64,000 nt of DNA. Source: Sphingobacterium alkalisoli (GTDB taxonomy: Bacteria; Bacteroidota; Bacteroidia; Sphingobacteriales; Sphingobacteriaceae). Of the stretch, positions 35,276-44,267 are shown one piece after another. The notes below the pieces were generated by a model. It worked only from the letters and a program-made list of their open reading frames with translations, was not told where the DNA came from and searched no databases. The stretch is from positions 124,001 through 188,000 of the forward strand of contig NZ_SUKA01000002.1 of the NCBI RefSeq assembly GCF_005049105.1, written 5' to 3'. The first letter of the stretch is position 1; each line of letters opens with the position of its first letter. Position numbers and translations under genes: made by a program.

Positions 35276-36010
35276 ATGAAAATAGTACTTTTTTCAGATA
35301 TACATGCGAACCTGCCAGCACTTAACGCCATGTTTGCAGATCTTGACGATAGAAAAGTCGACGCTATATATTGCCTCGGTGATCTTGTTGGATACCACGT
35401 ATGGCCCAATGAAGTGATCGAACTTATCCGCGCAAGACGGATACCTGTAATCTCAGGAAACCATGATGCAAAAGTGGAAAAAATAAAAGCGAGGGGAGAA
35501 AAGGAACCGTCTGAAAAAAATTACGCATATAACCTTATCAATGACGAGAACGCAAGCTATCTTCGCGATCTACCGGCTCATATCAGACTTGAATATCGCT
35601 CGATCAAAGAGCAAATTAATTTACTGATGGTTCATGGTAGTCCGCGACGTAATGACGAATATGTACTGTCTGATACGCCCGAGTCAGAGGTGCTCCAAAT
35701 GATGCAGGAGGCCGGCGCGTCGATACTATGCGTAGCGCACTCGCATAAGCCCTATCATCGTATCATAAAATTGGAAGATCAGCATTGTGTTCATATTATC
35801 AATACGGGGTCGGTCGGAAAGCCAAAAGATGGCAATCCACAGGGAGGCTATGTTATTTTAGAACTATCATCGCAAACTACGTTAGTAAAACCTGAATCCA
35901 TCAAGGTAGAGTTTATCAGGTTTGACTACGACCTTCGGACTGCTATAGCAGCGATTGAAGCGAGTCCTCTACCAAATGAGTTCGCGGATATGTTAAGGGA
36001 TGCATACTGA
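35276..36010 (+). CDS. Calcineurin-like metallophosphoesterase of the ars operon
   Basis: 244 residues of the metallophosphoesterase superfamily (YfcE/MJ0936-like). Metal ligands are visible in order: D-x-H (FSDIHAN, 7-9), GDLVG (about 36), GNHD (about 61), a mid His in VHGSPR, and C-terminal AHSHKP followed by NTGSVGKPKDGNP. The substrate cannot be told; members act on phosphodiesters, nucleotides or phosphoproteins. It is 17 bases after acr3, so probably part of the ars operon. Confidence 0.85.
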   Translation: MKIVLFSDIHANLPALNAMFADLDDRKVDAIYCLGDLVGYHVWPNEVIELIRARRIPVISGNHDAKVEKIKARGEKEPSEKNYAYNLINDENASYLRDLPAHIRLEYRSIKEQINLLMVHGSPRRNDEYVLSDTPESEVLQMMQEAGASILCVAHSHKPYHRIIKLEDQHCVHIINTGSVGKPKDGNPQGGYVILELSSQTTLVKPESIKVEFIRFDYDLRTAIAAIEASPLPNEFADMLRDAY

Positions 36011-36148
36011 TCATTCGTTCAATTAGGTAGATATTACATATGGCGTATTTTGGTAGGTATCCCATATGCCAAACTTTGTTTATACAATATAACACTAAAT
36101 TTTAAGAAGGTGCTGCTTGGTCTGGATCATTGACTCCCCAAAATATGT

Positions 36149-36613
36149 TTAAATTATTCCGTATTTGTTCACGATCGCCAATTGTCCTGCGTGATAGGCG
36201 GTGTGGGAAATAATCCGTCCGAAAGCTTCTGCTTTGGTCTTGGTGCCAAATTCTTTGGTTGTAATTATGGCTTCCCAATCACTGTCTGTTTGTATTTTGA
36301 CAATACCTTTGAGTTTTTCAAGCGATTCAGAAACGTAGTTTTTCAAAGCAACTAAATCTAACCATTCGCCTGAGTCTCTTTTTTCGATAACGGTCTTAGC
36401 GGTTACTTTAACCGTGCTATCGCCAAAAACGTTTTTGGCAAATAATAGCTCTACTTCTCCAATATGACGAATTAAAAACCCTACCGAATTAGGCGAATTA
36501 CCCAATTTCTTTTTTAAATCTTCTGTAGTGAGATTGTCTAACTGGTTGGAAAATCGTGTTCGGGCTTCTAACCAAAGTTCAAGTAACAATTCTGTTTTTG
36601 TTTTCATTTTCAT
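36149..36613 (-). CDS. DinB family protein
   Basis: 154-residue four-helix-bundle protein of the DinB/YfiT-like metalloenzyme superfamily. The metal-binding His triad is visible: H in LIRHIGEVE (about 50) and two in HTAYHAGQ (about 137 and 141). Members include thiol S-transferases and damage-inducible proteins without known activity. Single minus-strand gene between the ars operon and a divergent AraC gene. Confidence 0.78.
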   Translation of the reverse strand: MKMKTKTELLLELWLEARTRFSNQLDNLTTEDLKKKLGNSPNSVGFLIRHIGEVELLFAKNVFGDSTVKVTAKTVIEKRDSGEWLDLVALKNYVSESLEKLKGIVKIQTDSDWEAIITTKEFGTKTKAEAFGRIISHTAYHAGQLAIVNKYGII

Positions 36614-36959
36614 CTATTTATTAACCTTTCACAAACTTAGATAAATTTGCTTAGATGCAATTATAATCCCATTGAATAAAAGTGCAGACGCATGGTACCT
36701 TGGACGAAACATAGTTGAGCTTCGATCGAACAGATATTCCAGCCTTTATTTAGAATGATAAACCTTGTAGTGCATTTCAATTAACTCATGATGGGCTCCG
36801 TGTTGCTTACTATATCTTAAAAAGTAAGGTAATTTGGTAAATGTACTGACAACGATAAAATAGAAAATTTCCGTAATTTTATCCGCTGAGATCGCCAGTT
36901 ATTGCTGGCTTAGGTAAGAGATAGGAGGTACACCTCTTCTAAAAAATATATAGGAAACA
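36614..36959. other. Intergenic region without recognised features
   Basis: 346 bases between the divergent DinB and AraC genes. It must carry both promoters, but I see no convincing -7/-33 pair, repeat or RNA. Confidence 0.5.
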
Positions 36960-38081
36960 ATGTCAGTAATTTTAAACATCGGGATTATATTGTCTTTTTT
37001 TCTGGGTATTCTTTTGTTCTCCAAAAAGAACAAGGTGCTTACTGACAATATCTTATCGTTGTGGCTAGCTACTATCGGCATTCATCTAACGGGGTATTTT
37101 TTGAATCTCGAAGGATATTGGGAACGTTATCCACACTTAATTGGGATTACAACGCCGATTCCACTCTTGTATGGGCCATTTTTATACCTTTACCTTGTTT
37201 ATTCGACACAGAACAGCCATCAATTGAAATCTCTTGATTACCTGCATTTTGTACCTGCAGTCTTATCGTATTTGTATATGTTGCCATTTTATTTTTCCTA
37301 TTCAGCATATGAAAAGGTAGCGGTAGATAAAGGGCTTGTTGATGATTATAGTGTATTTTCTACTATTTTACTTGTTGGTTTTATTGTTTCCGGCTTGGTT
37401 TACTCCATCATCTCGTACAGAAAATTGCATCAGCGAAAAAATCTGCTTTTGGATAATTTTTCATATGAAAACCGCATTAGTCTCAGCTGGCTTCGGTATT
37501 CAATTTTAGCAATTGCATTTGTTTTTATAATGGCAGCACTGGTTTCCATATTCCGTGAAGGACTTGGATTTAGCTTTCCTTTTAATGCCGATATTTTATT
37601 TTATTCGATCATTGTTGGGTTTGTTGTTTTTATTGGATATTCGGGGATTCGCCAGCAAGACCTGTTTTCAAACAACCTAAAAAGCGGACATGAACTAGTG
37701 AATGCGGAAAGTGGGTATAAAAAATCAGGACTAAAAGAAGATATTGCCGTCATCAAACACAGAGAGCTATTGCGCGTGATGGAAAATGAAAAACCTTATA
37801 TCAATCCAAAACTTACTTTAAGTGAACTATCGCATCGCTTAGAAATGTCGCCCAACAATATGTCACAATTAATCAACCAATATGAACAAGTAAACTTTTA
37901 TGACTTTGTTAATAAATACCGGGTGGAAGAGTTTATAAGAAGGGCGAACTCTAATACTAATTTTAGCCTTCTCGCTCATGCCCTTGACTCAGGTTTTAAC
38001 TCAAAATCAGCGTTCAACTCGGTTTTTAAGAAGCTTAAATCCGAAACACCTTCCCAATATTTAGCTAAACGGAAGGATTAG
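36960..38081 (+). CDS. Membrane-anchored AraC-family regulator
   Basis: 373 residues: seven hydrophobic segments in the first 230 residues (about 5-22, 35-50, 65-82, 92-112, 132-155, 178-200, 212-228), then a cytosolic AraC-type HTH domain (about 275-373) with LSELSHRLEMSPNNMSQLINQ and ALDSGFNSKSAFNSVFKKLKSETPSQYL. This 7TM-HTH_18 architecture is frequent in Bacteroidota, but its signals are mostly unknown. It is 178 bases upstream of a TonB receptor on the same strand and may regulate it. Confidence 0.85.
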   Translation: MSVILNIGIILSFFLGILLFSKKNKVLTDNILSLWLATIGIHLTGYFLNLEGYWERYPHLIGITTPIPLLYGPFLYLYLVYSTQNSHQLKSLDYLHFVPAVLSYLYMLPFYFSYSAYEKVAVDKGLVDDYSVFSTILLVGFIVSGLVYSIISYRKLHQRKNLLLDNFSYENRISLSWLRYSILAIAFVFIMAALVSIFREGLGFSFPFNADILFYSIIVGFVVFIGYSGIRQQDLFSNNLKSGHELVNAESGYKKSGLKEDIAVIKHRELLRVMENEKPYINPKLTLSELSHRLEMSPNNMSQLINQYEQVNFYDFVNKYRVEEFIRRANSNTNFSLLAHALDSGFNSKSAFNSVFKKLKSETPSQYLAKRKD

Positions 38082-38259
38082 GGCGATATTTAGCAAAATT
38101 TCTTTTTAAAATAAAACCCTTCAATGTATTGATAACGAGTGACTAACATGTCCTGTCCTATAGGGGTATACTTTTAAACGTCTAGTCTTTCACGTTAGGG
38201 CGATGTACTTAGATTTCTGTAGAATATTTGCGCTATAAATATTTCAGAATACAGAAATC

Positions 38260-40689
38260 ATGAACATCAATAATTTTAAAGCGAACACCAACATTATCAC
38301 ATCTCTTCTTTGTAGAATAGAAGCCCGGTTTTTCAATAAGCGACTAGATATCCGTTTTTGGGTTAGTTTGGTTGTTTTTTTGATGCTTTCTTTTGGAACT
38401 ATAACCAGATTGTTTGCACAGGAGATCACCACAAGTATCAGTGGAAAAGTGTATGATGCGATAACCAATAATCCGCTGCCGTCGGTAACCGTCATTTTAA
38501 AAAATACAAACCCTTCAGTCGTAACGGTAACGGATACATACGGGCGTTTCCACTTAGAAAAGATAAAATTAGGACGTCAAACCCTTTCATTTTCAATAAC
38601 TGGATACGATACATATGTAATTGAAGAACTATTGGTAGGCTCAGGGCAGGTTGTTGATTTGAAGGTTGGAATGCAGCCCAGCAATAATCAGCTTGATGAA
38701 GTGGTGGTTCGGGTTAGTAAATTCACACCTTTAAATAGTATGGCTACGCTAAGCAGCCGCCCATTTACTGTAGAAGAAACGCAGCGGTATGCAGGGGGTA
38801 TGGACGATCCGGCACGATTGGCAGCATCGTTTGCAGGGGTGGCCAATCCATCCATCAGTGACAATGGAATTTCGGTACGCGGCAATAATCCTGACGGGCT
38901 CTTGTGGCGGATTGAAGGAGTCGAAGTACCAAACCCTAACCACTTTGCAAACCTTTCCATAGCCGGAGGGGGCATGCTTTCGGCCATTAGCAGCCAAATG
39001 ATGGGCAATAGCGATTTCTTTACGGGGGCATTTCCTGCAGAATATGGTAATGCTGTGTCGGGTGTATTTGATATAAAACTGCTGGAAGGTAACCGCTACA
39101 AATGCCAATCTGCATTTAAAGCTGGGGTATTGGGGGTTGAAGCAATGACGCAGGGGCCACTTCGAAAAAATGCAGATGGCACATATATTATCAATTACCG
39201 TAATTCGACAATGGCTTTACTTGCCCCACTTTTACCTAGCGATGCTGGTATTTTGAAATATCAGGATCTCTCCTTCAAAACCGATTTTCCAACAAAAAAA
39301 CTTGGCCAATTTACCATTTGGGGAATAGGTGTCCTGGATGGCGTAAAGAATAACGCTATTGACAGTGCTGAGTGGGAGTCGGATTCTCAGCGGACCAATT
39401 CAAAAACTGCCATGTATATGTATGCATTGGCATTGTCTCATAAAACGATGTTACCTGGTAATGCATTCCTTAAAACAATAGCTTCTGTCACAGGCAGCGG
39501 ATTGGATTTTTCTGAAGATTGGCTGGATTATATGATGCAGGCACATCCGCAATCGAAAGCAAGAAACAATACGAGCACTATTACTTTACAAAGCGAAATT
39601 ACCACAAACTTTCATAAACAACACGCTAATAAAACAGGAATACGTTATAGCCAGAACTACTTTTCTCTAGATGTAGGGCAGTCGCTTGCAAGCGGTGAAC
39701 CGCCTATCCCAATTACAAATCAAACAGGTAATACCGGATTTATGCAAGTGTTCTCTCAGTCGAAGTTTAATTTAACACCACGCTTGGTGCTCAATGCAGG
39801 TGTCAATATGCAATATCTGCTACTTAATAACGCTCTTTCTGTCGAGCCTCGATTGGGTGTGAAATACCACATCAACGACAAACAGAACCTTGGATTTGCC
39901 TATGGTCTCCACAGTAGAATGGAGCAACTGTCTGTTTATTTTGCATCTGTACAAGGCAGCTATCCCAATACGAGTCTTGATTTTGCCAAATCTGCGCATT
40001 ATGTATTTTCATACCAAGTGAAGATCGCCGATAACCTACGTCTAAACATCGAACCCTATTACCAATATCTAAGTAGTGTGCCTGTATCTTCAAAGGGCTA
40101 TATTTCAACATTGAACAATAGCAATAATCTTTTCTTTAACCAGGCGCTTGTAAGCGAAGGGAAGGGGAGGAATATCGGTGTTGATTTTACGCTGGAAAAA
40201 CACCTAAGCAAAGGCTACTACGGTATGTTTACCGCTTCTCTTTTCGATTCTAACTATACTGGGGCAGATGGCATTAAAAGAAATACGCTGTACAATAGGA
40301 ATTTTGTTTTTAATATCTTAGGGGGAAAAGAGTGGCGACTTCGCGAAAATAATATTTTCAGCGCGAACATCCGGCTGAATTATTTAGGAGGAGACCGTAT
40401 AGAACCTATCGATAGGGAAGCTTCCCTGCAACGCAAAGAGGTAGTGTATCGTGAGACGGAAGAAAATATCGCTTTTAGCAAAAAGCGTAGGGATCTTCCT
40501 TTACTTTCGTTAACACTTTCATACCGGCTCAACAGAAGTAAATATTCATCATTATGGTCCCTTCAGATACTTAATGCTACCGGTACCGAAGAATACGTAA
40601 TGGATTTTTACAACCTAAAAACAAAGACAGTAGATACAAAATACGATCGGCTGTTAATCCCTAACATCAGTTATAAAATTGAATTTTAG
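38260..40689 (+). CDS. TonB-dependent receptor
   Basis: 809 residues. There is a long positively charged N-terminus before the hydrophobic signal (VSLVVFLMLSFGTITRLFAQ), so translation may start further in. A CarboxypepD_reg domain follows (SGKVYDAITNNPLPSVTVIL, about 65-145), then a plug domain (ISVRGNNPDGLLWRIEGVEVPNPNHF), then a beta-barrel ending IPNISYKIEF. No SusD partner or substrate-processing enzyme is adjacent, so the ligand is unknown. Upstream is the 7TM-AraC gene. Confidence 0.85.
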   Translation: MNINNFKANTNIITSLLCRIEARFFNKRLDIRFWVSLVVFLMLSFGTITRLFAQEITTSISGKVYDAITNNPLPSVTVILKNTNPSVVTVTDTYGRFHLEKIKLGRQTLSFSITGYDTYVIEELLVGSGQVVDLKVGMQPSNNQLDEVVVRVSKFTPLNSMATLSSRPFTVEETQRYAGGMDDPARLAASFAGVANPSISDNGISVRGNNPDGLLWRIEGVEVPNPNHFANLSIAGGGMLSAISSQMMGNSDFFTGAFPAEYGNAVSGVFDIKLLEGNRYKCQSAFKAGVLGVEAMTQGPLRKNADGTYIINYRNSTMALLAPLLPSDAGILKYQDLSFKTDFPTKKLGQFTIWGIGVLDGVKNNAIDSAEWESDSQRTNSKTAMYMYALALSHKTMLPGNAFLKTIASVTGSGLDFSEDWLDYMMQAHPQSKARNNTSTITLQSEITTNFHKQHANKTGIRYSQNYFSLDVGQSLASGEPPIPITNQTGNTGFMQVFSQSKFNLTPRLVLNAGVNMQYLLLNNALSVEPRLGVKYHINDKQNLGFAYGLHSRMEQLSVYFASVQGSYPNTSLDFAKSAHYVFSYQVKIADNLRLNIEPYYQYLSSVPVSSKGYISTLNNSNNLFFNQALVSEGKGRNIGVDFTLEKHLSKGYYGMFTASLFDSNYTGADGIKRNTLYNRNFVFNILGGKEWRLRENNIFSANIRLNYLGGDRIEPIDREASLQRKEVVYRETEENIAFSKKRRDLPLLSLTLSYRLNRSKYSSLWSLQILNATGTEEYVMDFYNLKTKTVDTKYDRLLIPNISYKIEF

Positions 40690-40732
40690 CTTAATGGCCA
40701 ACATAGATCTTTTAAACAAACGTTGGTACTTG

Positions 40733-41389
40733 CTATTTAGAAAGTGTAACTGTAGTAAATTCCCTTGTTACCAAGTCTCCCGTTTTGCTTTTGATCTGTT
40801 CATGCAACGACTGCACATCGCTAATTTTAAAGGCACTTTGTTCAGCTAAACTGGTCACTTTGTTCGTGTCGTATAGTTCAAACCCAAAGGGGGTGAAGGG
40901 AAGTTTTTCCATAAAATCTCGCTGCGCAAACGTAATGTTAACGATGCCGTTCGGTTTGGTAACCCGATACAGCTCGACAAACAATGCGGTAGGTTCTGTC
41001 CAAAAATAAATCGTATTTACCGTGAAAATTTTATCAAAATAATCGGTTGAAAAGGGGATATTCACACCGTCATATAAATGGAAAGAGGCTCGCCCACAAT
41101 CGATGAAATCTCGATTAATTCGTTGCGCTTCTTCGGTCATTAGCTCAGCCATTTCTAGACCATAATAAGTGCTGTCTTTTTGCTGATGAAGCAAATAGGA
41201 AAGATGTCCGCAGTTTCCATGGCCAAGCTCCAGTACGTTTTCGCGGGGACCAATTTTTAACAGATCGATCGCATGGCGGGTCATCTTTTTATTGGTTTCA
41301 TTCATCATACTGGCTACTTCAATTCCCTTTTCTCCGTGTGGCTGCCTCAATTGGGCAGCCAACTCACTTAGTTCTTGTTCATTTGGCAT
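40733..41389 (-). CDS. Class I SAM-dependent methyltransferase
   Basis: About 218 residues from ATG 41389 (MPNEQELSELAAQLRQ); an earlier in-frame start at 41482 would add an unlikely aromatic stretch. Motif I is VLELGHGNCGHLSYLL, followed by YYGLEMAELM and FDKIFTVNTIYFWT, which is a Methyltransf_11/UbiE-like pattern. Substrate unknown. Transcribed divergently from aqpZ. Confidence 0.82.
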   Translation of the reverse strand: MPNEQELSELAAQLRQPHGEKGIEVASMMNETNKKMTRHAIDLLKIGPRENVLELGHGNCGHLSYLLHQQKDSTYYGLEMAELMTEEAQRINRDFIDCGRASFHLYDGVNIPFSTDYFDKIFTVNTIYFWTEPTALFVELYRVTKPNGIVNITFAQRDFMEKLPFTPFGFELYDTNKVTSLAEQSAFKISDVQSLHEQIKSKTGDLVTREFTTVTLSK

Positions 41390-41526
41390 TGTTGTCTTTT
41401 TATGTAAAAGTATGAATATTGGTTGAAAATGGTATGAAAAATAGTCGTTTAAAATGGGATAGACGCAGAAATATGACCCCAATATATAATTTAGATTAAA
41501 TAATTACTCTATTGTTAGTGTGATTG

Positions 41527-41548
41527 CTTAAAATTTACTAATTTTAAG
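41527..41548 (+). promoter_or_regulatory. Palindrome upstream of aqpZ
   Basis: Perfect 8-bp inverted repeat CTTAAAAT-TTACTA-ATTTTAAG, ending 23 bases before the aqpZ start. It could be an operator or a 5'-UTR hairpin; the AT-rich background makes chance formation possible. Confidence 0.3.
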
Positions 41549-41571
41549 TGTATTATAAAACTTACTATGTA

Positions 41572-42297
41572 ATGGAAATTAAAACATCATCAAAATTTAT
41601 TGCTGAACTGATTGGAACTTTTGGTTTGGTATTGTTTGGATGTGGGGCCGCTGCAGTAGCAGGGGGTGCCACTTTAGCAGGTACAGCCGGGCTAGGATTA
41701 CTGGGTATTTCTGTCGCTTTTGGTCTATCCGTTGTGGTATTCGCTTATGCAATTGGTGGTATCTCGGGATGCCACATTAATCCCGCCGTTACAATCGGCG
41801 TTCTCGTTGCTGGGCGAATATCCGCGAAAGATGCTGCTATATACATTGTAGCGCAACTTGTTGGAGCATTATTAGGTGCTTTTGTCTTGCAAACCTTGTT
41901 GAGTGGGCAATTGGCCGGATTCACAGCAGGAGAGTGGGCATACGGTTCGAATGGATGGGGAGAGGGGTATCAAAATGAATATGGTACCGGGGCTGCTTTT
42001 CTAACAGAAGCCGTTTTGGCCTTTATTTTCTTGTTTGTGATTTTAGCAACGACTTCTAAGGTCGGTAATGCCACAATGGCTGGTTTAGCCATTGGTTTTA
42101 CCTTGTTGTTAATTCACCTAGTTGCAATTCCTATCACGGGCACTTCGGTGAATCCAGCTCGCTCATTCGGTCCGGCTTTATTGGCTGGAGGACAGGCATT
42201 GTCGCAGTTGTGGCTATTCATCGTCGCTCCAGTGGCCGGAGCAATACTTGCTGCCGTTGTTTGGAAGGCAATCGAACCAAAAGAAACGGTATATTAA
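41572..42297 (+). CDS. aqpZ: Aquaporin Z-type water channel
   Basis: About 241 residues from ATG 41572 (MEIKTSSKF); an in-frame ATG at 41548 lies within the palindrome region. Six membrane helices and the two NPA boxes are present: CHINPAVTIG and TSVNPARSFGP. The residues around the second NPA and the small residues lining the pore fit the AqpZ (water) rather than the GlpF (glycerol) branch. Monocistronic, with a terminator after it. Confidence 0.93.
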   Translation: MEIKTSSKFIAELIGTFGLVLFGCGAAAVAGGATLAGTAGLGLLGISVAFGLSVVVFAYAIGGISGCHINPAVTIGVLVAGRISAKDAAIYIVAQLVGALLGAFVLQTLLSGQLAGFTAGEWAYGSNGWGEGYQNEYGTGAAFLTEAVLAFIFLFVILATTSKVGNATMAGLAIGFTLLLIHLVAIPITGTSVNPARSFGPALLAGGQALSQLWLFIVAPVAGAILAAVVWKAIEPKETVY

Positions 42298-42318
42298 TCT
42301 TTTTCTTTTTGATCGTAG

Positions 42319-42357
42319 AAAATCGGGATCCTGAAATGCGGGGTTCCGATTTTTTAC
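42319..42357 (+). terminator. Terminator of aqpZ
   Basis: 13-bp stem with two G-T pairs (AAAATCGGGATCC with GGGTTCCGATTTT), 9-base loop, followed by more T. It lies 21 bases after the aqpZ stop. Confidence 0.7.
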
Positions 42358-42403
42358 TTTTTAATTTTTACTTTTACTTCCTAAAATCCGTATCTTCGTA
42401 GCA

Positions 42404-44194
42404 ATGGATAATTTCATTGTCTCTGCTCGTAAATACCGCCCTGTTACCTTCGATTCTGTCGTGGGGCAGCAGCACGTGACGAATACCCTAAAGAATGCGA
42501 TTCATAATAATCAACTGGCTCAAGCCTTTCTGTTTTGTGGACCTCGGGGTGTTGGTAAGACTACGTGCGCGCGTATTTTGGCCAAGACAATAAATTGCGA
42601 AAATATATCGGCATCGTCTGAAGCCTGTGGTACATGCGAAAGCTGTAAGTCGTTTCAAAATGGGGCTTCATTTAGTATCCATGAACTAGACGCTGCATCG
42701 AACAATTCCGTCGAAGATATCCGGAGTCTTATAGAGCAAGTACGTATCCCACCCCAGGTAGGTAAATATAAAATTTATATTATTGACGAGGTGCACATGC
42801 TTTCCCAGGCGGCTTTCAACGCTTTTCTTAAAACCTTGGAAGAGCCTCCTGCATATGCAATTTTCATTCTCGCTACAACAGAAAAACATAAAATATTACC
42901 GACGATATTATCGCGCTGTCAAATTTTTGATTTTAATCGAATCAAAGTAGAGGATATGGCTGGGCATCTAGCGACTATTGCGCAAAAAGAATCCATCAGC
43001 TACGAAGAAGATGGGTTACATATTATTGCGCAAAAGGCGGACGGCGGTCTTCGGGATGCGTTATCGATGTTTGATCAGATTGCTAGTTTTTCGAATAAAC
43101 AGATTACTTATCAAGCTGTAATCGATAATCTCAATATCTTGGATTACGATTATTATTTTCAATTGATGGCTGCCGTTGCCGAAGAAAATGCAGCTGATAC
43201 ATTATTGATTTTTGATAATATTTTGAATCGCGGTTTTGATGGAGGGCATTTTATTGCCGGATTATCTTCGCACCTTCGAAATTTATTGGTCACAAAAGAT
43301 CCAAAAACCCTTCAGCTACTCGAAGTAAGCGATAATATAAAAAGGCGTTATTTGGACCAATCTCAGAAAATTAACACCGGTTTACTGTTATCGGCGTTGA
43401 ATATTGCAAATCAATGTGAAGTAAACTATCGCACCAGTAAGAATCATCGATTGCAGGTGGAATTGACCTTGCTTAAACTCTGTCATTTGTCTTCCGCCAT
43501 CAAATTAGGCACAAACGGTATATCAGCATCAAGTGCTGAATTAAAAAAAAAACTCCCTGAATCAGTAAAGGTTGCTGAAAGTAACGCTCCTAATATCACC
43601 AATAACACTATTCCTTCCCCTGTCGTGCCCAGCACTGTTGCCAGTTCCGCGATCACGGCGAATAATGTGCCAGCCCCTTCTGTTCCATCGTCGACAGCAG
43701 TCAAATCGGGCACACCGGTAAAAGGATGGGGAAGCTATAAGCCCTCAACGACTATCCCAAGTTTAAATACGGTTTTTGAAGAGAAGGCCTTAGAGGAAGA
43801 TGAAGAAGAACTGGTAAAAGGAGATGAATTTCTTGAAATCACGTTTAATGGCTTCTTGGAAAAATGGAACGTGTTAGCCGAAAATCTAAAAGTAGGAAAT
43901 CGTATCACCCTTTATACGATTATGACGACAAGTCAGCCCCGTTTGAATGGAAATCTAATCGAAGTTGATGTAGAAAATGCGGTACAGATGGATCAGCTTA
44001 GAGAAGGCAAGATAGATATACTTAATTATCTTCGGGTAGCGTTACGGAATTTTTCGTTAGACCTGGAGGGTATTCAAATAGAACAATCTAAAATTCGAAA
44101 GCCGTATACCTCGCAGGAGAAATATCAGGTAATGGCCACAAAGAATCCTGCATTAGAAACCTTGCGTAAAACCTTTAACTTAGGACTAAGTTAA
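42404..44194 (+). CDS. dnaX: DNA polymerase III subunits gamma/tau
   Basis: 596 residues. AAA+ clamp-loader domains are clear: Walker A GPRGVGKTT (about 46-54), a four-Cys zinc site (C67 in NCEN, then CGTCESC), Walker B IIDEVHML, sensor 1 LATTE and a lid domain to about residue 370. After residue 380 there is an A10 run, then a Pro/Ser/Ala-rich linker and a C-terminal tau-like domain (about 480-596). The full product is tau; slippage at A10 in either direction would stop within a few codons and give an approximately 385-residue gamma form. It stands alone between the aqpZ terminator and rlmB. Confidence 0.94.
   Translation: MDNFIVSARKYRPVTFDSVVGQQHVTNTLKNAIHNNQLAQAFLFCGPRGVGKTTCARILAKTINCENISASSEACGTCESCKSFQNGASFSIHELDAASNNSVEDIRSLIEQVRIPPQVGKYKIYIIDEVHMLSQAAFNAFLKTLEEPPAYAIFILATTEKHKILPTILSRCQIFDFNRIKVEDMAGHLATIAQKESISYEEDGLHIIAQKADGGLRDALSMFDQIASFSNKQITYQAVIDNLNILDYDYYFQLMAAVAEENAADTLLIFDNILNRGFDGGHFIAGLSSHLRNLLVTKDPKTLQLLEVSDNIKRRYLDQSQKINTGLLLSALNIANQCEVNYRTSKNHRLQVELTLLKLCHLSSAIKLGTNGISASSAELKKKLPESVKVAESNAPNITNNTIPSPVVPSTVASSAITANNVPAPSVPSSTAVKSGTPVKGWGSYKPSTTIPSLNTVFEEKALEEDEEELVKGDEFLEITFNGFLEKWNVLAENLKVGNRITLYTIMTTSQPRLNGNLIEVDVENAVQMDQLREGKIDILNYLRVALRNFSLDLEGIQIEQSKIRKPYTSQEKYQVMATKNPALETLRKTFNLGLS
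43543..43552 (+). promoter_or_regulatory. A10 slippery tract in dnaX
   Basis: Ten consecutive A (reading TTA AAA AAA AAA CTC). Addition of one A, or a -1 ribosomal slip, gives ACT CCC TGA and stops after two residues. Loss of one A gives AAC TCC CTG AAT CAG TAA and stops after five. It is at the boundary between clamp-loader domain III and the tau linker, where gamma ends in other bacteria. Confidence 0.6.
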
Positions 44195-44212
44195 AACCAA
44201 AATTTCTTTTCT

Positions 44213-44220
44213 TATCTTTG
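44213..44220 (+). promoter_or_regulatory. Candidate -7 element TATCTTTG for rlmB
   Basis: TATCTTTG is a full match to TAnnTTTG, 47 bases before the rlmB start and 18 after the dnaX stop. The -33 element is not clear. Confidence 0.45.
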
Positions 44221-44267
44221 CCACAATAGCACAATACGGTGGCTATTTTTTTATTATAAGGAGTAAC

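Noticed and set aside
36040..36110. CATATGG...CCATATG inverted repeat after the phosphoesterase gene as a terminator
   Set aside because: Only a 7-bp stem with an 18-base loop and no T-run.
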